Origin: JAXHUH01 sp034211175
GTDB taxonomy: Bacteria; Actinomycetota; Acidimicrobiia; Acidimicrobiales; CAIXPF01
Length of the DNA: 21,586 nt
Direction: 5' to 3'
Assembly: GCA_034211175.1 (NCBI GenBank)
Contig: JAXHUH010000129.1
Span: 1-21,586, forward strand
Position numbers and translations under genes: made by a program. Position 1 is the first letter of the stretch. Each line of letters starts with the position of its first letter. This document shows, piece by piece, positions 15,492 through 21,462 of this stretch. The notes below the pieces were generated by a model, which was given only the letters and a program-made list of their open reading frames with translations, was not told the origin of the DNA and ran no database searches.

Positions 15492-17138
15492 TCAGTTCAG
15501 GCCACGGACCCGGGCCCGCCGCCGCTTCTTCTTCCCGCGGCCCTTCGCGATCGCGTCGGAACGGGCCTCGAACGCGAGCGACGCGGCCATCGCGGCGTCG
15601 ATCTTCTTCGCGCGCCGTTCCTTCTTGATCAGCACCCGGTCGGCGTTCTCGCCGTCCTCGGCGCGGGTCCGCTTCACGTTCCGGCGGGCGTTCGCGACGT
15701 GCTCCACGAGCCGGGAGTCGCCGTCGTGCGAGACCTGGCCGGTCACGACCGCCGTGTGCAGGTTCAGCAGCGCCGCCGCCATCGGGGCGTCACGGTTCGT
15801 CCACCAGTCGACGACCCGCGCCTCGCCGAACTCGCCGCGCCACGCGTCGAGCTCCGAAGTCCAGAGCGGCGGGTCCGCATACATGCGCCAGACCCGGAAC
15901 CGGCCGAACGCAGCGCGCACGGCGTCGCCGACCTCGTGGCGCGGGACCTCCCAGTCGTCCTTCGCTCGGTCGTCCGGCCGTTGCCACACGCCGAGCGTGA
16001 ACAGGTGCCCGTCCGACACCCGGCAGCCGATCAGCGCGGTGGCGTCGTCGAACTGGCCGCCGTCGAAGCCGAGCGTGATCTCGTCGTCGTCGGCGACGAC
16101 CTTCTCGGCGTGCGCCAACGCGACGAACGCGCGGGCATCGAGCCACTGGTCCTTCGCGACGACCACCTGGTTGCCGAAGTAGCGGCGGCTGTCGGCTTCG
16201 TCGGACTGCGGGTCGCGGATCTCGGCGAGCTTGCGTTCGATGTCGGTCCAGCCGCCGTTCTCGATCGCCGCCGGCCCGTACACGTCGACGAGGGCGTCGT
16301 AGAGGGCGTCGTCGTCGAACCAATCGACATCGAGGGGGATGCTCTTGTCGTCGAGCAGCACGTCCTGCGGGTCGAGCTCGGCGACCATGTCGGCGAACCG
16401 TTCCGCCTCCGAGTCATCCCCGGGCCGGAACGCGGTCGTGGTCTCCATCGACCACGGGTCCGCCTCGTGCCGCTTCCCGAGGTTCCGGCGGATCGTGCCG
16501 GCGAGATCGTGGAGCTCGCGGGTGTCCCACAGGTGGCCCTCGTCGAGGACCGTGAACGTCGAGTTGCCGCCGTCCTTGCTCTTGGCCCGGGCGGTGACCG
16601 GTTCGATCGTCCCGCCGCCCGGCAGGTTGATCCGGGTGATGCCGACGTCGAGGCCCGGGTACCACGCCGCGTAGTGCTCGGCGACGTGGCCGAGCATGAC
16701 GACGATCGCGTCGAACGTGTTCCCCGCCTGCCCCTCCTCGGTAGCGAGGCACAGGATCTCCGGCGACGTCACCGGACGGCCGACCGGTTCGCCCTCGCGG
16801 TACTCGTAGCCCCACGGGGAGACCTCGCCCGCTTCGGCCCAATGGTCGAAGCGGACCGGGCCGATTGCCTCCGCGCACCCGACCTTCGCGGCGAGCGCGG
16901 ACTTCCCACGCCCCTTCGGCCGCGACAGCATCGCCCGACGCTTCGTCCGGCGACCCTCGATCGAACGGCCCCGCCGACCGGTCGCGCCCGCCGGGTGAAG
17001 CTCGTAGGCCTTGACGATGAACGCCTGATACTCGAGGTCGAGCGTCGCCGGCGCGCCGACCGCGTCGCCGGGGCCTTCGCACAGGAACGTCTCGACCCAG
17101 TCGATGATCTGCCACCCGAGGGACGGCCCCAGGCTCAC
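15492..17138 (-). CDS. Terminase large subunit
   Basis: 548 residues. The ATPase domain has a Walker A-type loop RPKGRGKS (73-80), a Walker B FTVLDE (195-200, with D199 and E200), and a coupling-type motif ATEEG around 132-136. The nuclease domain starts near 352 with ITLGFDGGQFDDATAL, where D359 and the DD pair are likely metal ligands. The C-terminal 25 residues are extremely Lys/Arg-rich (KGRGKKKRRRARVRG), probably a DNA or portal contact. The GTG start at 17138 overlaps the small subunit stop by four bases (GTGA). It powers DNA packaging and cuts concatemers at the portal. Confidence 0.95.
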   Translation of the reverse strand: MSLGPSLGWQIIDWVETFLCEGPGDAVGAPATLDLEYQAFIVKAYELHPAGATGRRGRSIEGRRTKRRAMLSRPKGRGKSALAAKVGCAEAIGPVRFDHWAEAGEVSPWGYEYREGEPVGRPVTSPEILCLATEEGQAGNTFDAIVVMLGHVAEHYAAWYPGLDVGITRINLPGGGTIEPVTARAKSKDGGNSTFTVLDEGHLWDTRELHDLAGTIRRNLGKRHEADPWSMETTTAFRPGDDSEAERFADMVAELDPQDVLLDDKSIPLDVDWFDDDALYDALVDVYGPAAIENGGWTDIERKLAEIRDPQSDEADSRRYFGNQVVVAKDQWLDARAFVALAHAEKVVADDDEITLGFDGGQFDDATALIGCRVSDGHLFTLGVWQRPDDRAKDDWEVPRHEVGDAVRAAFGRFRVWRMYADPPLWTSELDAWRGEFGEARVVDWWTNRDAPMAAALLNLHTAVVTGQVSHDGDSRLVEHVANARRNVKRTRAEDGENADRVLIKKERRAKKIDAAMAASLAFEARSDAIAKGRGKKKRRRARVRGLN

Positions 17139-17638
17139 CCGCCCTCGACGAGCCGAAGGACAGCCGCACGCTCATCCTCAGGCTCGCCAGCGCTGCCGGT
17201 ATCGGCGTCGCCGTCGGCGGTCTTCTCGGGCGCCTTGGCAGGGCTCTGGCGGCGGGGCGGCAGCTCGGGCTTCGACGGGCCAGCGTCGATCCGCAGGCGG
17301 AGCATGTCCGCCGGCGTCGCGCCGAGCGATGCCTCCTGCAACCGCAGCTCCGTGATCGCCTTCATGTCGCCCCGATGCGCCTTCTCGGCGACCGCCATCA
17401 ACATCCGCAGCCGCACCCACGTCGGGCCCGTGAACAGCTTCGCCTGCGGCGACCGGCACCATGTCCGCCACCACACCTCAGTCTCCGACGACCACCCGGA
17501 CCCAAGCCCGGGCGGGCACGCCGGCATGTCCGGCACCTCGCCGGCGTACCCGTCGTCGCCAAGGTTCAGCGTCTCCGGCTGCTTGTTCCGCCGGCGACGC
17601 TGGCCAGCAGGCTTCGGGGCAGGACCACGACCAGCCAT
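17135..17638 (-). CDS. Terminase small subunit
   Basis: 167 residues from ATG 17638, with GAGGAGG about eight bases upstream. The N-terminus is basic (MAGRGPAPKPAGQRRRRNKQ), which is common to small terminases of actinobacterial phages. The middle has SETEVWWRTWCRSPQAKLFTGPTWVRLRMLMAVAEK, then ELRLQEASLGATPADMLRLRI, a helical oligomerisation pattern. The tail (residues 130-160) is acidic and disordered. It recognises the packaging site and hands DNA to the large subunit. The same frame is open up to 17899, but that extension has no start with a ribosome site and reads as low-complexity sequence. Confidence 0.85.
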   Translation of the reverse strand: MAGRGPAPKPAGQRRRRNKQPETLNLGDDGYAGEVPDMPACPPGLGSGWSSETEVWWRTWCRSPQAKLFTGPTWVRLRMLMAVAEKAHRGDMKAITELRLQEASLGATPADMLRLRIDAGPSKPELPPRRQSPAKAPEKTADGDADTGSAGEPEDERAAVLRLVEGG

Positions 17639-17832
17639 CCCGGCGGCCTCCTCGTCCTCAGGCCGAGCGAGGAGGCGGCACCGTCCCGGCGCCACTGTCA
17701 CCCGACGTCGGTAGGTTGATGGCCGGCACGCGTCGGTCCGGCCGGAGGGTCTTGGAGCCGAGCACGGGCACGCCGTCTCGGGCTGGGCCGCTCCGTCTGA
17801 CCGGCGATGCCACGCTGTCGGCCGACAGCACC

Positions 17833-17863
17833 GGACCCCTCGCCCATCACGGGCGGGGGGTCC
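17833..17863. repeat. 13-bp hairpin upstream of terS
   Basis: Arms 17833-17845 (GGACCCCTCGCCC) and 17851-17863 (GGGCGGGGGGTCC) pair across all 13 positions with one G-U pair on the plus-strand RNA (an A-C mismatch on the other); the loop is ATCAC. There is no T run. It may be a terminator for the HNH transcript, or part of a cos or terminase-binding region. Confidence 0.5.
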
Positions 17864-17894
17864 TTGACGTTCACGGAGCGTGACCGGGCTCAGT

Positions 17895-17947
17895 GCCACC
17901 AGACCCGTACAGGGCCCGAGTTGCCTAACCCCGGCGGTCTTGGTGGC
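17895..17947. repeat. Near-perfect inverted repeat with 30-base centre
   Basis: GCCACCAGACC (17895-17905) and GGTCTTGGTGGC (17936-17947) are complementary apart from one extra base. The spacing of about 30 bases is too wide for a simple terminator and fits a protein-binding dyad better. It lies between the small ORF and the 17833 hairpin in the suspected packaging region. Confidence 0.35.
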
Positions 17948-17962
17948 GTTCGGGGGTTGGTG

Positions 17963-18094
17963 CTACCCCTCCCCCTCGGCGCTGCTTGTCACTGTGCGCG
18001 GCCGGTGTCTGGTCGCTGTTGTCGCGTCGGCGGCGGCGTCTTCGTCTGCGAGCTCGTTGACGCCGTCTTGGCGTGCCTCCGCTGTCGTCGTCAC
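17963..18094 (-). CDS. Small acidic ORF coupled to the HNH gene, unknown
   Basis: 43 residues, starting VTTTAEARQDGVNELADEDAA and ending SSAEGEG. The GTG start at 18094 overlaps the HNH stop in a 4-base GTGA arrangement, the same coupling used elsewhere in this operon. It is acidic, Ala/Thr/Glu/Asp-rich and probably disordered. There is no good ribosome site of its own (GGGAGG is about 17 bases upstream), so translation would depend on coupling. It has no recognisable family and may be a chance open frame in GC-rich DNA. Confidence 0.35.
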   Translation of the reverse strand: MTTTAEARQDGVNELADEDAAADATTATRHRPRTVTSSAEGEG

Positions 18095-18429
18095 AGATCG
18101 AGGGGCTCGTGGGCCTCCCGGCCGGACTTGGCTCGGTGGCAGGTCTCGCAGAGCGCCTGCCAGTTGGTGCGGTCCCAGAAGTCGACGCCGGCGTGGCGTG
18201 CACGTTCGACATGGTCCACGTGCGACGAGCGGCGGGGGCATCCGTGGGTCTGGCAGCGGGGGTGCTGGCGGAGGAAGGTGCGGCGGGCTCGGCGCCAGGC
18301 GGCGTCGTAGCCGCGGGCGGCGGCGCTCGGTCTGCGGTCGCGTGCCCGTCGCGGGCGATGCGAGTTGCAGTGGGTGGAGCGGCAGAGCTCGGGGCATCCG
18401 GGGGTGGCGCATGGGGTGAGGCTGGCCAT
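18091..18429 (-). CDS. HNH endonuclease, terminase-associated
   Basis: 112 residues. It has an N-terminal zinc-type cluster (C7, C12, C16, H20, C21, H24), then a basic region and an HNH core: HVDHV (H70, D72, H73), N89 in the WDRTNWQALC segment, and CETCHRAKSG (C94, C97, H98), with structural cysteines C59 and C64. Small HNH proteins next to terS/terL (HK97 gp74 type) are needed for cos cleavage and packaging in related phages. The ATG at 18429 has GGGAGG about nine bases upstream. The frame extends to 18720, but that part crosses the promoter and hairpin and was not used. It is the first gene of the packaging operon. Confidence 0.9.
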   Translation of the reverse strand: MASLTPCATPGCPELCRSTHCNSHRPRRARDRRPSAAARGYDAAWRRARRTFLRQHPRCQTHGCPRRSSHVDHVERARHAGVDFWDRTNWQALCETCHRAKSGREAHEPLDL

Positions 18430-18464
18430 CTCGGCGGGCCTCCCGCTGTCGCCGCCGCTCAGAC

Positions 18465-18508
18465 GCGCAGCACCCCCGGGCCGTTGTGGCCAGGGGGTGC
18501 AACTGCGC
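18465..18508 (-). repeat. Bulged hairpin in the 5' leader of the HNH operon
   Basis: Arms 18470-18482 and 18488-18500 pair in 12 of 13 positions with a 5-base loop, and an outer 5-bp helix (18465-18469 with 18504-18508) continues the stem across a 3-base bulge. It lies about 40 bases downstream of the expected transcription start and before the HNH start at 18429. It could be a terminator for leftward transcripts from the PadR unit, an attenuator, or an mRNA-stabilising leader. Confidence 0.45.
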
Positions 18509-18553
18509 ATCATCCCACCAGGCCGGCCGAACCGAGGTACAGCCAGCGTGCCG

Positions 18554-18583
18554 TTTCTACCACACCTGTATCTGACCTGTCCA
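18554..18583 (-). promoter_or_regulatory. Candidate promoter of the HNH-terminase-head operon
   Basis: On the minus strand: TGGACA (18578-18583, five of six to TTGACA), an 18-base spacer, then TAGAAA (18554-18559, four of six to TATAAT). The start of transcription would be near 18546, about 115 bases before the HNH ATG. It is the best sigma-70-like match seen in the non-coding gaps and directly adjoins the SOS-like box. The direct repeat of ACCTGT inside the spacer region may be another regulator site. Confidence 0.45.
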
Positions 18584-18595
18584 GAACACTTGTTC
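18584..18595. promoter_or_regulatory. SOS/LexA-like box (GAACACTTGTTC)
   Basis: GAAC-N4-GTTC with a perfect 4-base half-site on each side, flanked by A and G (AGAACACTTGTTCG). Gram-positive and mycobacterial LexA sites have a GAAC-N4-GTTC core. The box touches the -35 of the candidate operon promoter, a place where bound LexA could block polymerase. If it is genuine, DNA damage would derepress the packaging and head genes. Confidence 0.4.
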
Positions 18596-18751
18596 GCACA
18601 CACGCCGGCTTGCTGAGGCGAGCGGCCGACAAGCCGCGGTGGGAGAGCGTTCTCAACGCCGCTGACGCCACGCACGACCCACATTCCGATCGGGTGCAGC
18701 GCCTGCCGTTCGGCCGTCAAGGAGTCGCTGGCGTGAATCGCCTGCTGCGCA

Positions 18752-19222
18752 TCAGCTCTCGCCGTGCTCTCCCCGGGTGCTCCTCGCTCGACGGGCCATC
18801 GTGTAGATGAGTAGCAGCAACGCCACCAGCGACATCCAAACGACCAGCACTCTCAGTCCGGTCGGCATTTGAGTGGTCAGCAACCCGGCGAGGCCCGACG
18901 AGAGGACCATGACCAAGGCAAACGCGATGAGGCCCTCGGCCCGCCGTGTTGGACTCTCGGCGCTCCCGAACCTCGCAGCGACAGCGCTCAGGCGCGCAGG
19001 GAGCCCCTCGAAGAGCGAGACTTCGAGCTGTTGGACGACCCAGAACGGACGCTCCAGCCGCGGTACGACGTAGAGCTCGGCGACGAGTTCGCGACGCCTC
19101 GGGTGGTCCTTCGGATAGACAAGGACGATCATTCGCAGGAACACCCCCGGCAAGAACCCGAAGACGGCTAGGGCGGCGAGTAGCGTCCGCCAGTCCGAAG
19201 CGGCGTCGACGAACTGCGCCAT
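18752..19222 (-). CDS. Membrane protein paired with PadR regulator
   Basis: 156 residues. Hydrophobic helices are visible at about 12-34 (TLLAALAVFGFLPGVFLRMIVLV), 97-115 and 123-142. Between them is a cytoplasmic segment with YPKDHPRRRELVAELYVVPRLERPFWVVQQLEV, a sequence type I associate with actinobacterial proteins encoded next to PadR regulators; no function is known to me. The ATG at 19222 overlaps the PadR stop by one base (TGATG), so the two are translated together. It is not a virion protein by position or sequence. It could be a lysogenic-conversion (moron) gene or host DNA. Confidence 0.75.
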   Translation of the reverse strand: MAQFVDAASDWRTLLAALAVFGFLPGVFLRMIVLVYPKDHPRRRELVAELYVVPRLERPFWVVQQLEVSLFEGLPARLSAVAARFGSAESPTRRAEGLIAFALVMVLSSGLAGLLTTQMPTGLRVLVVWMSLVALLLLIYTMARRARSTRGEHGES

Positions 19223-19533
19223 CAGCTGGTCTCCCTCTTCAGGATGCCAGCGAACCGGCGGTCGGCCGCTGCGTCAGCGAGCAATTCGCGAATCCTGGCG
19301 TGCCCATCTGGCGTCACGGTGTAGTAGCGCCGGGGTGGCCGCGCCTCGGCGATCTCCGCCGGGTCTTCCCATCCGTCCTCGAGCCAGCCCTGCTCGTGCA
19401 GGCGACGAAGAACCGGGTAGAGCGCCCCCGAGCGGACCGCAGCACGCTTCTGGAGATCGTAACCCCACACGCGATCACCGTCGGTGTCGAGGATGGCGTT
19501 GAGGATCTGAATGAGGTTGTGCGTGCGTCGCAT
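19222..19533 (-). CDS. PadR-family transcriptional regulator
   Basis: About 103 residues, starting MRRTHNLIQILNAILDTDGDRVWGYDLQKRA. The winged helix (SGALYPVLRRLHEQGWLEDGWED, then PPRRYYTVTPDG) is diagnostic of PadR repressors, which bind palindromic operators and are released by ligands or stress. The ATG at 19533 lies about eight bases after a -10-like TAGAGT, so the mRNA is probably leaderless; the GTG at 19539 is possible but lacks a ribosome site. The C-terminal dimer helix is short. The gene starts a two-gene operon with the membrane protein and probably represses itself through the palindrome at 19543-19558. Confidence 0.9.
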   Translation of the reverse strand: MRRTHNLIQILNAILDTDGDRVWGYDLQKRAAVRSGALYPVLRRLHEQGWLEDGWEDPAEIAEARPPRRYYTVTPDGHARIRELLADAAADRRFAGILKRETS

Positions 19534-19541
19534 TGCCACGA

Positions 19542-19570
19542 ACTCTACCTAGGTTGAGATCGTCTGTCGA
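19542..19570 (-). promoter_or_regulatory. padR promoter, leaderless type
   Basis: TCGACA (19565-19570), a 17-base spacer, and TAGAGT (19542-19547), eight bases before the padR ATG, so transcription should start at or beside the A of the start codon. There is no ribosome site in between, which fits a leaderless actinobacterial mRNA. Confidence 0.5.
19543..19558. promoter_or_regulatory. Palindromic operator candidate for PadR
   Basis: CTCTACCTAGGTTGAG is a 16-bp palindrome matching in 14 of 16 positions (core ACCTAGGT) and overlaps the -10 and spacer of the padR promoter. This is where an autorepressor would sit. Confidence 0.5.
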
Positions 19571-19590
19571 GCGATGGCACTTCGCAGCAC

Positions 19591-20088
19591 TCATGCTGAC
19601 CGGCGTCGGCGTTGGCCACCGCGGAGTTCGGCGGCGGTCGGGGGACGGCCTTGGCGGATCGTGAAGTCCTTGCAGGCCCGACACAAGCGCCGCTTGGGGT
19701 CGAGGTTGCCGCGAGCGTCCGTCTGGTGGGCGGGGTAGGTGTTGCAGAGTTCGCAGCCGTTGGTGGGGGTGTTGGCGGCCGCGCGGTCGGGTTCGGTGGT
19801 CCAGTTGCGGCGGATGCGGTCGAGCCAGATGAGGTCGGCGTGGACGCGGGCGGTGACGTCGAGGACCCGGTGTTGGAGGTCGGCGGCTTCGTCGCTGCGG
19901 CCGAGGGCGTGGCGTTCGGTCGGCGAATCGGCCGGCGCCGACGTCGCCACCGCAGGTTGGTCGAAGGCGGTGGCATGGGTGCCGTCGGCCCGGAACCGGT
20001 CGAGGGTGCGCATGAGGGTGACGAGGTCGAGGTCGCCGAGGATCGTCCGGGCGTCGTCGAGCGCTCGGGCCAGGTCATTCCGCCGCAT
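19591..20088 (-). CDS. Zinc-ribbon phage protein, unknown
   Basis: 165 residues. The first 100 are helical (LARALDDARTILGDLDLVTLMRTLDRF, HRVLDVTARVHADLIWLDRIRRNW). The C-terminal part has a four-cysteine zinc-ribbon pattern, CELC then CRAC (residues about 111-140), followed by a basic tail (GGQRRRRSA). Proteins with this helical-plus-ribbon layout occur in the accessory regions of actinobacterial phages, usually without a function; DNA or RNA binding is plausible. The start has GGAG about seven bases upstream of ATG 20088. It is the last gene of the four-gene leftward group and ends 21 bases before the padR promoter region. Confidence 0.7.
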   Translation of the reverse strand: MRRNDLARALDDARTILGDLDLVTLMRTLDRFRADGTHATAFDQPAVATSAPADSPTERHALGRSDEAADLQHRVLDVTARVHADLIWLDRIRRNWTTEPDRAAANTPTNGCELCNTYPAHQTDARGNLDPKRRLCRACKDFTIRQGRPPTAAELRGGQRRRRSA

Positions 20089-20111
20089 TCAGGTCTCCGA
20101 TGGGTTGCCGG

Positions 20112-20396
20112 TCAGGTGTTGTGGATGGGGGTGTCGATGCGGATCCGGTCGAACGGGTCGTCGGCGCAGACGATGACGACACGGGTGCGGAACACGCGGT
20201 CGGCGAGCTCCGGCGTGTTGGCCGCTGCGTGGAGCTCGTCGACGTAGCGGGCGGGGTCGAGGTCGGCGACGGCGTAGAAGTCGTCGGGGGCGAGGTCGAC
20301 GACGATGGCGGTGCCCTCGTCGGTGTCAGCGAGTCCCGCGGCGACGGATGCGACGGCGGCGGTCAGCTGGGCGACGAGGTCGTCGATGTCGGTCAC
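20112..20396 (-). CDS. Small acidic protein, unknown
   Basis: 94 residues: VTDIDDLVAQLTAAVASVAAGLADTDEGTAIVVDLAP, then VVIVCADDPFDRIRIDTPIHNT. It is acidic and of mixed alpha/beta type, with two hydrophobic strands (TAIVVDL, RVVIVCA). The GTG at 20396 overlaps the preceding stop by four bases (GTGA), so translation is coupled. A longer frame to 20624 was rejected because its start overlaps the upstream gene and it is Arg/His low-complexity. No family recognised. Confidence 0.65.
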   Translation of the reverse strand: MTDIDDLVAQLTAAVASVAAGLADTDEGTAIVVDLAPDDFYAVADLDPARYVDELHAAANTPELADRVFRTRVVIVCADDPFDRIRIDTPIHNT

Positions 20397-20605
20397 GGCG
20401 TCTCCCAGCGTGGGTCGGGGTTGACGGCCGGGTCGACGATGCAGGGGCGCGGTTCGTCGGGCTGGTGGGTGCACAGCGGCGCGGTGTCCCACGCCGACGC
20501 GGGCGCAGGCGTGTCGCCGGCGGCGGTACCGAGAGTGGCGACGAAAACGAGGACGGCGACGGTGGCGGCGGTGAGGGTGGTCCACCAGGCGGTGCGGCCA
20601 GCCAT
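20393..20605 (-). CDS. Small membrane-anchored or secreted protein, unknown
   Basis: 70 residues from ATG 20605. One N-terminal hydrophobic helix (TLTAATVAVLVFVATLGTAAG) follows a short positive end, then an extracellular-type tail rich in Pro and Asp with two cysteines (PLCTHQPDEPRPCIVD). It could be a signal peptide or signal anchor. The ATG overlaps the upstream stop by one base (TGATG) and has GAGG seven bases before it; a GTG at 20608 is also in frame. It is too short to call a holin, and no endolysin lies next to it. Confidence 0.65.
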   Translation of the reverse strand: MAGRTAWWTTLTAATVAVLVFVATLGTAAGDTPAPASAWDTAPLCTHQPDEPRPCIVDPAVNPDPRWETP

Positions 20606-21201
20606 CACGCGACCTCGAGCTCACCGGCGCCGGTGACGGCCTCGGCGGTCATGAGGGTGACGACGATCGGAGCCGACTTGACCTCGGCGTGCCGGTGCCG
20701 TGTGGCGATGTGGGAGACGGACTGGCGGATGACGCCGAAGTCGGCAGCGATGTCCGCGTGCCGCTCCCCGAACGCGACGCGGCGCTTGATCTCGGCGACG
20801 TCGGCCTCGGTGAGCGCGCGACCTCGGATGCGGCCGTTGTTGGCCCGGTCGAGGCCGTTGTCGGCCGGGGTGCCCCAGCGGAGGTTGGCGAGCCGGTCGT
20901 CGCTGGCGTCGTCGTTCGCGTGGAGCGCGAACTCGCCAGGGCGGCGCGGCCGGTCGAACACGGTGAGGACCAGCGCAGCGAGGGATCGGGTGACGCGGAT
21001 GCCGGCGTCGTCGACGAGGCGGTACTCGCGGCGCCCGTCGGGCTGGACCCAGCCGGAGAGGGTGCGGCCGGTGCGGCGGTTCACCACCTGCCAGCCCGAC
21101 GGCGAGGTGCGGAGCGCGTAGGCGGTGTGGCCGGGGATGGCGGCGGCATCGTTGCCGGCGGCGGCGTCGAACAAGGTGACAGCGGCGGCGGCGGTGCTCA
21201 T
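20605..21201 (-). CDS. AP2/HNH_3-type homing endonuclease-like protein
   Basis: 198 residues. Residues 25-80 (GWQVVNRRTGRTLSGW..REYRLVDDAGIRVTRSLAALVLTVF) and the core ALHANDDASDDRLANLRWGTPADN (H94, N96, D97) match HNH_3/NUMOD4-type phage endonucleases, whose motif ends with NLRWGTxxxN. The C-terminal part (TEADVAEIKRRVAFGERHADIAADFGVIRQSVSHIATRHRH) is a helix-turn-helix for DNA recognition. AGGAG lies eight bases before the ATG. It heads the four-gene group and is a free-standing nuclease rather than an intron-borne one, as far as can be seen. It is a different type from the terminase-associated HNH. Confidence 0.85.
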   Translation of the reverse strand: MSTAAAAVTLFDAAAGNDAAAIPGHTAYALRTSPSGWQVVNRRTGRTLSGWVQPDGRREYRLVDDAGIRVTRSLAALVLTVFDRPRRPGEFALHANDDASDDRLANLRWGTPADNGLDRANNGRIRGRALTEADVAEIKRRVAFGERHADIAADFGVIRQSVSHIATRHRHAEVKSAPIVVTLMTAEAVTGAGELEVA

Positions 21202-21459
21202 GGCAGGGTCTCCTGCGATCGGCCGGGCAAGGGGGGTGGGCTCGGCCCCCCGATTCCGAGCGTCTTCGCGTCACGGCGGTGGGGGCCTTCGAGCCCGATG
21301 GGTCTTCGCCCAGCCCAGAGACTTCGCTCACGGGCGCTCGTTCACGGCGGGTCGCTACGCATGTCCGCCAAGCTGCCTCCATCGTCACCCGCGAAACCCG
21401 CTCAGTCCAGACCCCCAATTCCGTAGCATTGGCGCTACACAGTGCATGCGGAGGTAAGC
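21202..21459. other. Divergent control region, 258 bases
   Basis: Lies between the leftward nuclease gene and the rightward partial gene. It holds a G6/C6 hairpin (21231-21251), three spaced copies of a TCACGG-type sequence (21271-21279, 21328-21336, 21342-21350), and a dyad (21423-21438). No gene is supported here. Promoters for both directions must lie in or near it, but only weak matches are visible. Confidence 0.45.
21423..21438. repeat. Inverted repeat GTAGC-N6-GCTAC upstream of the plus-strand gene
   Basis: Perfect 5-bp half-sites around a 6-base centre, ending about 12 bases before the GGAGG ribosome site of the 21463 gene. It overlaps TAGCAT (21424-21429), a weak -10 candidate, so it could be a repressor operator for that gene. 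Confidence 0.35.
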
Positions 21460-21462
21460 GTG

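Larger units (their letters stand above)
17639..17962. other. 324-base structured non-coding gap between terS and the HNH gene set
   Basis: No supported gene. It holds the terS ribosome site, a 13-bp G-U-containing hairpin (17833-17863) and a second inverted repeat (17895-17947). In phages with an HNH nuclease next to the terminase, the cos or packaging site lies near these genes, so this is the best cos/terminase-binding candidate in the window. A promoter for terS could also lie here, but none stands out. Confidence 0.4.
18430..18751. other. 322-base control region upstream of the HNH/terminase operon
   Basis: No gene was supported in either direction. It contains, from low to high coordinates, the HNH ribosome site, a long bulged hairpin (18465-18508), a promoter candidate (18554-18583), an SOS-like box (18584-18595), and about 150 bases without a visible signal up to the membrane protein stop. 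The stretch 18540-18605 is markedly more A/T-rich than the flanks. Confidence 0.6.

Noticed and set aside
15351..17714. A 787-codon plus-strand open frame over the terminase genes.
   Set aside because: Antisense of terL and terS with no recognisable motif and no ribosome site; explained by codon bias in the true genes.
18430..18720. N-terminal extension of the HNH gene up to 18720.
   Set aside because: It would cross the promoter, SOS-like box and hairpin, and the encoded residues lack any HNH-family similarity; the ATG at 18429 has a good ribosome site.
20393..20605. Holin call for the small membrane protein.
   Set aside because: There is one hydrophobic helix, a Pro/Asp-rich outside tail and no endolysin next to it; evidence is too thin.
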